This document shows, in pieces, positions 61,732 to 64,000 of a DNA stretch of 64,000 nucleotides. A program made the translations under genes and the position numbers. Numbering within the stretch: the stretch's first letter is position 1; each line of letters opens with the position of its first letter. Origin of the DNA: a bacterium. GTDB lineage: Bacteria; Desulfobacterota; DSWW01. The DNA is taken from contig JANQFG010000249.1 of NCBI GenBank assembly GCA_028277985.1, positions 1 through 64,000 of the forward strand, given 5' to 3'. Under the pieces are notes generated by a model, which was not told where the DNA came from, searched no databases, and saw nothing but the letters and a program-made list of their open reading frames with translations.

Positions 61732-63033
61732 CTACACCTCCAACATCATCCTCTCGGGATTCTCGATGCACTCGACGATTCGCTTCAGGAAGGTGACCGC
61801 CTCCCGGCCGTCGACGATCCGGTGATCATAGGACATGGCCAGATACATCATGGGGCGAATGGCGATCTCATCGTCCACGACGATCGGTCGCTTCTTGATC
61901 GCATGCATCCCCAGGATGCCGCTCTGCGGCGGGTTCAGGATCGGCGTGCTCAAAAGGGAGCCGAAGACGCCTCCGTTCGAAATCGTGAAAACCGCTCCGG
62001 ATAGATCGGCGAGGGTGATCTTCTTCGTGCGGACCCGTTCCGCAAGGTCGGCGATGGCAAGCTCGATTCCGGCAAAGCTCAACCGGTCGGCATCCCGGAC
62101 GACCGGGACAACCAGGCCCCTGTCCGAGCTGATGGCGACCCCTATGTCGTAATAGTGGTTCTCTACGATGTCATTCCCCTCGATGCGGGCGTTCAACTGT
62201 GGGATGGCGATCAATGCGTCCACGCAAGCCTTTACGAAGAAGGACATGAAGCCAAGGCTGATTCCGTGCTTCTTCTTGAAGGTCTCCTTGTGCTTTTCCC
62301 GCCAGGCGAAGATGCTGGTCATGTCCGCTTCGTTGAAGGTGGTGAGCATGGCGGTTGTCTGCTTCGCCTCCACGAGTCGCTCGGCGATCCGTTGGCGAAG
62401 GGGGCTCATCGGCTTGCGCGTTTCTCTCTCGCCCGGCCGGGCGACCGCCGGGGGTGCGGCAGCGGGCGCTGGGGCCGAAGGGGGTGGAGGTTTTCGGGAT
62501 GCGGGCTCCGGTTGAGCAGGAGGGACAGAGGCCGTCTGGACATGGCGGGTCACGTCCTCCTTGGTGATCCGCCCGTCCCGCCCCGTTCCCGGGATGCTGC
62601 TCGGATCCAGACCGTGCTCTTCGACCATCCTGCGCACTGCCGGGGAAAGGGACTCCCGGTCCGCCGTTTCGGCCGCCTTGGCGACCACCTGTGCGAGGCC
62701 GGCCGGAGGCGAGATGGGCGGGCCTTCGATTTGCGTCGCGGGTGGGGTTTCCGCCTCGGCTGGAGGCTGCATGGCCGGGACCGCCGCTTCTTCGGCCGCA
62801 TCGGTGTCGATCGTCGCCACCACTTGCCCGATGTTGACCGTCTCGCCCTCTGGCACCAGGGGACGAATCTTCCCCGCGTACTCGGAAGGAACCTCCAGGG
62901 TGACCTTGTCCGTCTCCAGCTCGAAAAGCGGATCGTCGATCCGGACGGTTTCTCCCTCCTGCTTGAACCACTGCACCAGCGTTCCCTCGGTGATGGACTC
63001 ACCCACCTCGGGCACCTTCACTTCGGCCAACAT
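61732..63033 (-). CDS. sucB: dihydrolipoyllysine succinyltransferase (E2, 2-oxoglutarate dehydrogenase)
   Basis: A 433-residue E2 subunit. The N-terminal lipoyl domain contains the lipoyl-Lys motif ELETDKVTLEV. A Pro/Ala/Glu-rich linker follows, then a peripheral-subunit-binding domain (LSPAVRRMVEEHGLDPSSIPGTGRDGRITKEDV), another linker, and the catalytic core with YHDIGVAI-like YDIGVAISSDRGLVVPV, GGVFGSLLSTPILNPPQSGILGMHA and the active-site SYDHRIVDGREAV (His and Asp). The catalytic core is of the OGDH type. It forms an operon with lpdA. A 440-base repeat-rich gap separates it from sucA. Confidence 0.95.
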   Translation of the reverse strand: MLAEVKVPEVGESITEGTLVQWFKQEGETVRIDDPLFELETDKVTLEVPSEYAGKIRPLVPEGETVNIGQVVATIDTDAAEEAAVPAMQPPAEAETPPATQIEGPPISPPAGLAQVVAKAAETADRESLSPAVRRMVEEHGLDPSSIPGTGRDGRITKEDVTRHVQTASVPPAQPEPASRKPPPPSAPAPAAAPPAVARPGERETRKPMSPLRQRIAERLVEAKQTTAMLTTFNEADMTSIFAWREKHKETFKKKHGISLGFMSFFVKACVDALIAIPQLNARIEGNDIVENHYYDIGVAISSDRGLVVPVVRDADRLSFAGIELAIADLAERVRTKKITLADLSGAVFTISNGGVFGSLLSTPILNPPQSGILGMHAIKKRPIVVDDEIAIRPMMYLAMSYDHRIVDGREAVTFLKRIVECIENPERMMLEV

Positions 63034-63473
63034 GGTTGGGACCTCCTTTTCGCCACTCCCTCGAACACGTAAACTCGTCCTCTTGCCGTTCTTTACCAGC
63101 TATTCGCTCCCCATGATCGCCGCAAGTCGTGCCCGTGCCCGATGGGTGCTGGGCCTATGCACCAGGAGCTGATGCCTGGTTATCCCCTTTGCCCTCTGCT
63201 GTCAATGGATTCACGCATGCCCGGGAACGAGGGCACGACGGCCAGGGGGTTGCTTCGCTTCGCTCGCAATCTCCTCAGTTGTTTGCACGGTACTGCCGTA
63301 TCTGCTTCGCCACCTCGCAACATCCTACACTCGGGGATGCTGCGAGCGAAGCGTGGCAGCCCCCCAGCCCGGCGCGATTCGGCACACAATGGTTTCCCCC
63401 GGGGAGGGGGGAGGCCTTTCGCCTCTATCGGCATGACCTCAAGTTCCGGACGCGCCACGCCGTCAGTCGAGCT
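63034..63473. repeat. mosaic of degraded interspersed repeats between sucA and sucB
   Basis: The 440 bases contain a degenerate copy of the ATTC-CCGC repeat (GGATTCACGCATGCCCGGGAACGAGG at 63206-63231), then GGTTGCTTCGCTTCGCTCGCAATC (63248-63271), and a further copy-like stretch ATGCTGCGAGCGAAGCGTGGCAGCC. Translated, they give PSFPGMRESI and LRAKRSNP, phrases I recognise from proteobacterial intergenic repeats. No credible gene is present: the plus-strand frames are repeats in translation. Sequence near 63034-63100 holds the upstream region of sucB. Confidence 0.65.
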
Positions 63474-64000
63474 TCACTTGGCTACAGTGACATTCCCCTC
63501 GCCATGCTGAAGGGCGAGGCGGACGATCTCCTGCTGCTCTTCCTTGTGGATACGGAGGGAGCCGGTGGCCGGGCTCGCGCTCGCCTCCCGTCCGACATAC
63601 CGGACCGGCACGATCGGAAATCGTTCCAGAAGACGGGGAAACATGAAGGTCCAGGCCCCCCGGTTCTGCGGTTCCTCCTGTGCCCAGATCACCTGGTCGA
63701 TATCTCCGTATCTCGACTGTATCGCGTCCATCCCATTCTCGTTGAACGGGTACAGTTGCTCGATGCGTACCAGGGCCACGTCGTCCACACCGGCAGCCTC
63801 CCGTTGCTCCTGTAGATCGTAGTACACCTTTCCCGTGCAGAGAACCAGGCGTCGTGCCTTTGCAGGCGGGTGAGGATCGTCGAGTATCTCGCGAAAGCTC
63901 CCGCCGATCAATTCTTCGGTCGGCGAGACGCACATAGGGTGGCGCAGCAGGCTCTTTGGAGACATGATGATGAGCGGACGCCGGAAGCTGTGCTTCATCT
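63474..64000 (-). CDS. sucA: 2-oxoglutarate dehydrogenase E1, C-terminal part only
   Basis: The gene continues beyond the right edge; only its last 174 codons are present. RPLIIMSPKSLLRHP is the hallmark segment near the end of OGDH E1, and GKVYYDL, RIEQLYPF, QEEPQNRGAWTF and VGREASASPATGSLRIHKEEQQ complete the C-terminal domain, which helps contact E2. The ATG at 63998 is internal to the gene. With sucB and lpdA it gives the complex that makes succinyl-CoA in the citric acid cycle. Confidence 0.92.
   Translation of the reverse strand, partial: MKHSFRRPLIIMSPKSLLRHPMCVSPTEELIGGSFREILDDPHPPAKARRLVLCTGKVYYDLQEQREAAGVDDVALVRIEQLYPFNENGMDAIQSRYGDIDQVIWAQEEPQNRGAWTFMFPRLLERFPIVPVRYVGREASASPATGSLRIHKEEQQEIVRLALQHGEGNVTVAK

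Noticed and set aside
1-64000. tRNA, rRNA, riboswitch or phage/defence genes
   Set aside because: I looked for T-loop-like segments, rRNA-like conserved stretches and defence-type domains and found none I could support.

Overview
The window is GC-rich, gene-dense bacterial chromosome with 47 coding sequences I can support. Two are cut by the window ends, and one inside it is a 5'-truncated fragment. The likely source is a deltaproteobacterium or Desulfobacterota member. This is inferred from four things: an indolepyruvate:ferredoxin oxidoreductase operon, a DUF3786-type protein with a corrinoid-protein-like Fe-S motif, a pyruvoyl arginine decarboxylase, and a seven-heme cytochrome in a Rieske/cytochrome b operon. 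Several intergenic palindromes resemble families I know from proteobacterial genomes. No marker gene confirms the taxonomy. I see no rRNA, tRNA, CRISPR array or intact insertion sequence.

Layout. 1-6 kb: tail of an SLC12-like transporter, a small lipoprotein, dnaJ-grpE and a secreted multidomain subtilase. 6-12 kb: a pectin-acetylesterase-like lipoprotein, a double-hotdog thioesterase, a molybdopterin oxidoreductase, and a methyltransferase with an aldo/keto-reductase-like protein. 12.5-20 kb: an ion channel and a complete RND efflux operon whose TolC component carries an extra N-terminal periplasmic-binding-like domain. 20-24.3 kb: a radical SAM/SPASM protein, a membrane thiol-type protein divergent from a SafE/TauE-like protein, PhoU and a mini ferritin-like protein. 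24.3-31.5 kb: aromatic amino acid/2-oxoacid metabolism (aminotransferase, ACT regulator, phenylacetate-CoA ligase, IorB, IorA), the DUF3786 protein and arginine decarboxylase. 31.6-38.6 kb: a thiolase-like protein, a seven-repeat propeller protein with a C-terminal membrane tail, then an AT-richer, partly decayed stretch with a truncated and a possibly frameshifted FAD reductase. 38.8-44.3 kb: an operon of MFS transporter, UroD-like protein and an unusual tandem FAD-oxidase fusion.

44.5-52 kb holds a small membrane protein, a secreted protein with a metzincin-like motif that lacks the catalytic Glu, and the most striking operon: Rieske protein, cytochrome b, heptaheme cytochrome, Tat-exported gluconate-dehydrogenase-type small subunit and GMC flavoprotein. 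It reads as a periplasmic alcohol/sugar-acid dehydrogenase linked to a bc-type quinone complex. 52-59 kb is a tight, partly overlapping set (CapK-like ligase, two-part GNAT protein, asparagine synthetase, methyltransferase, WbsX/GH99-like protein, radical SAM protein) suggesting synthesis or decoration of a surface glycan or small molecule. 59-64 kb has a short-chain dehydrogenase and the 2-oxoglutarate dehydrogenase genes (lpd, sucB, 3' end of sucA), with sucA and sucB separated by 440 bp of degraded interspersed repeats.

At least four families of short palindromic or interspersed repeats occupy intergenic spaces at 10.5, 20.1, 26.0, 50.3 and 63.2 kb. No single gene set here is clearly a new defence system. 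The best candidates for something undescribed are the dehydrogenase-bc operon, the tandem FAD-oxidase operon and the 52-59 kb biosynthetic set.
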